Positions 33,602 through 35,329 of a stretch of 35,329 nt of DNA are shown piece by piece. The notes below the pieces were generated by a model. That model did not search any database and had not been told where the DNA came from. It worked only from the letters and a program-made list of their open reading frames with translations. The translations under genes were made by a program, and so were the position numbers. Numbering within the stretch: the first letter of the stretch is position 1; each line of letters starts with the position of its first letter. The stretch spans positions 1 through 35,329 of the forward strand of contig JAOTZC010000027.1 in the NCBI GenBank assembly GCA_029861535.1. Reading direction: 5' to 3'. The DNA is from Gammaproteobacteria bacterium. GTDB lineage: Bacteria; Pseudomonadota; Gammaproteobacteria; Steroidobacterales; Woeseiaceae.

Positions 33602-35158
33602 ATGAGCCCACAGGCCGGCTTGCGCCGTAAGGCGCATTTTCTCGGCACCAAAATCAAGTCGTTGCGCAAGCGCAATAACCTGACACTTGACGATCTGTCG
33701 GTGCGCTGCGTGCAGATCGACGCGGCAGCGGGACCCTCAGTGTCGTATTTGTCGATGATCGAAAACGGCAAACGCGTTCCATCCGAGCGTTTGTTGCAGA
33801 TCATTGCCGACATTTTCCAGAAAGAAATCGACTGGTTCTTCGATGAAGCGCTGGACGACGATATTATCGATACAGCTCCGACCGCCGCAGTCGGCGGCAT
33901 GCCGCTGGAACCCGGATTTTTGTTTTCAGAAAATCAGCTACAGTTAGCGATACCGGAATTGCTCGCACAGACAGGAACGACCGGGCGGCAATTTGCCCAT
34001 CTTCTGATACGCGCCCACCAAGAGACGAGCCACAATCGCTTTCCGGATCTCGAACGCGCGGCCGAGAATATCGGTGGCAAGCGATTTCCGCTAGATGTTG
34101 ACGACGTGTTCGATATCGCGAAAGAACGTGGTCTCAAAATCAAGTGGTTCGACAATCGTTCTTTTAAAGATCGCGGCGACACTGCCGCACCGCTGAATAC
34201 ACTTGTTCGTTCGTTTTTCGATGCGCCAAACAAGGTTTATCTGAATCGATCACTAGAGCTGACGCCAGCGCGACTAAAATTCGACCTTGCCAACAATATC
34301 GCTCATAAGGTGCTGCACGATGGCGACGGCGCCAGAGCGCCGCAGGTATCGGGCGGTCGAGTCAGCGGCCGACGACACGATGCAGAGTCGCCAAACATCG
34401 ATTCGAAAGATATTCTTTTCGCGTGGCGGGATTTTGAATGCAGTTATTTTGCCGCTGCGATGCTGGCGCCGAAGACGCCGTTTCGCCAGTTTCTGGCCAA
34501 ACATGCGTACGCGATAAATGCTGGCGACAAAGTAGATCTGACAACGACTTTGGTTATGCGACGTATGCCGAGTGTGTCGCCGTACCCACATTGGCACTAT
34601 TTTGATGCGTACCCACCCGGTAATCTTCGCGCGGTATATCGTGGCAACGGCATTCCGTTGCCATGGGGCAACATGACGATGATTTCCGACCCGTGTCAAC
34701 ACTGGGCGGTTTTTCGGATGTTGAATACGCGATCGACGAAACCAACATCGCAGATTTCCGTGCTTCGCTCCGGCGATGACAAGCGACTGTACTGCTGTCA
34801 GTCCATTCGCAGCAAAGACGCCGCCGGAAATCCACATGTACTTTGCGCCGGCGTCGATTTGGCGCCCGCTCTTGCGGCGCAGAGCATCGACCCGGTCGAG
34901 ACGATCGATAGCATTGAGGCGAGTTGCAATAAAAGCGGCGGCTCCGGCCCGATTCCGGAAGTCGCGAAGCGTCAGCTCGCGAGCATCAGCAAGATCTTGA
35001 ATATCGGTTGGATCGCGGAGGGGATAACAAAAGACGCCATCATCATCTGTCCACGCAGCTCAGCTTGTCCGCGGGAGAAGCACTGCCTCGGCCGCAAAAC
35101 ACAAATGCGGCGTTCGCAGATCGATGACATTAGAGCATCGGTGCTCACCGCCGACTGA
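33602..35158 (+). CDS. XRE-family regulator with large C-terminal sensor (ScfR/DUF3612-like)
   Basis: A 518-residue transcription regulator. An N-terminal helix-turn-helix (about 12-75, with SYLSMIENGKRVPS) is followed by a long sensor region. Around residues 226-239 the pattern KFDLANNIAHKVLH matches the place where ImmA/IrrE-type domains have HExxH, but the first His and the Glu are both Asn (231, 232), so it is unlikely to be an active protease. The C-terminus has C483, C489 and C495, a spacing that could hold metal or an iron-sulfur cluster. Proteins of this build (ScfR, RamB, PrpR) control glyoxylate and propionate genes in response to short acyl-CoAs, and DUF3612 regulators sit beside aceA in other gammaproteobacteria. 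The ATG has a weak ribosome-binding site. Confidence 0.82.
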   Translation: MSPQAGLRRKAHFLGTKIKSLRKRNNLTLDDLSVRCVQIDAAAGPSVSYLSMIENGKRVPSERLLQIIADIFQKEIDWFFDEALDDDIIDTAPTAAVGGMPLEPGFLFSENQLQLAIPELLAQTGTTGRQFAHLLIRAHQETSHNRFPDLERAAENIGGKRFPLDVDDVFDIAKERGLKIKWFDNRSFKDRGDTAAPLNTLVRSFFDAPNKVYLNRSLELTPARLKFDLANNIAHKVLHDGDGARAPQVSGGRVSGRRHDAESPNIDSKDILFAWRDFECSYFAAAMLAPKTPFRQFLAKHAYAINAGDKVDLTTTLVMRRMPSVSPYPHWHYFDAYPPGNLRAVYRGNGIPLPWGNMTMISDPCQHWAVFRMLNTRSTKPTSQISVLRSGDDKRLYCCQSIRSKDAAGNPHVLCAGVDLAPALAAQSIDPVETIDSIEASCNKSGGSGPIPEVAKRQLASISKILNIGWIAEGITKDAIIICPRSSACPREKHCLGRKTQMRRSQIDDIRASVLTAD

Positions 35159-35163
35159 AACGA

Positions 35164-35328
35164 CTATTTATATTGGCGAGGCCCGGGCCACGGTTCGTGG
35201 ATCGCGTACGAATAAACGGTGTCTGTCACTTGCTGGTTCTCGACCATGCCGCCGACCGTCACCCAGCCACCCGCGAATGGCACGAGGCCACGGTGGTCCA
35301 TCGTTGGCTTCCCAGCGATGGTCAATTC
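35164..35328 (-). CDS. C-terminal end of an unidentified protein (5' truncated by the window edge)
   Basis: The minus strand is open for 54 codons from the right edge to a TAG at 35166-35164. The residues look like real protein rather than noise, with a Gly/Val-rich strand region (FAGGWVTVGGMVE) and an aromatic, proline-rich tail (HEPWPGPRQYK). The alternative frame on the same strand is arginine-rich and less natural. It is convergent with the XRE regulator, 5 bases apart. I do not recognise the family. Confidence 0.5.
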   Translation of the reverse strand, partial: ELTIAGKPTMDHRGLVPFAGGWVTVGGMVENQQVTDTVYSYAIHEPWPGPRQYK

Positions 35329-35329
35329 G

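Noticed and set aside
34274..34837. Open frame of 187 codons on the minus strand
   Set aside because: It is antisense to the XRE regulator, rich in Arg and His, and without a ribosome-binding site.
35180..35189. GGCCCGGGCC palindrome near the right edge, considered as a terminator
   Set aside because: No T run on either strand, and it lies inside the partial coding frame.

Overview
This is a continuous stretch of chromosome from what looks like a free-living, probably marine, aerobic gammaproteobacterium. The evidence is a kbp (ygaU) homologue, a YadG/YadH-type ABC pair, LolD/LolC-like envelope machinery, isocitrate lyase next to a large XRE-type regulator, many lipoprotein and outer-membrane products, and moderately high GC. 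The lineage is inferred from gene content only. Genes are densely packed, no gap exceeds 300 bases, and I see no tRNA, rRNA, insertion sequence, phage gene or CRISPR array.

Left part (1-7171). A minus-strand pair, type II phosphatidylserine synthase followed 3 bases later by a truncated sodium:solute symporter, is followed by a PDZ protein, a plus-strand DUF885 lipoprotein and a minus-strand M48 metalloprotease-TPR lipoprotein. A plus-strand kbp-DUF937 operon then ends in a clear intrinsic terminator.

Middle left (7227-13799). The most system-like locus is a six-gene minus-strand run. It encodes a small DUF6356 membrane protein, a LolA-like periplasmic carrier, two FtsX-like permeases, a LolD-like ATPase and an outer-membrane beta-barrel, with junctions that overlap or nearly touch. 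Together these could form a dedicated inner-to-outer-membrane export route for a lipid or lipoprotein. An Lrp/AsnC regulator is divergent from it, with a perfect palindrome in the shared intergenic region. A CBS-domain protein follows.

Centre (13811-24111). Here are an AI-2E-family exporter with a small exported partner, an NADPH-FMN reductase family protein, an ExeM-like secreted nuclease lipoprotein, an SRPBCC protein and a predicted lipoprotein methyltransferase. They are followed by a single-pass membrane protein, an MFS transporter and the YadGH-like ABC exporter, which is divergent from a DUF547 protein across a palindrome-rich gap.

Right part (24120-35329). A four-gene operon encodes a yeast Fcy1-like cytosine deaminase, an Asp/Glu-type racemase, a D-cysteine desulfhydrase-like PLP enzyme and a GlcD-like flavin oxidase. 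Next come modABC for molybdate uptake, a Tat-exported flavin amine oxidase lipoprotein, isocitrate lyase, and a divergent XRE regulator with a degenerate metallopeptidase-like motif and a C-terminal cysteine trio. The last 165 bases hold the end of an unidentified minus-strand gene.
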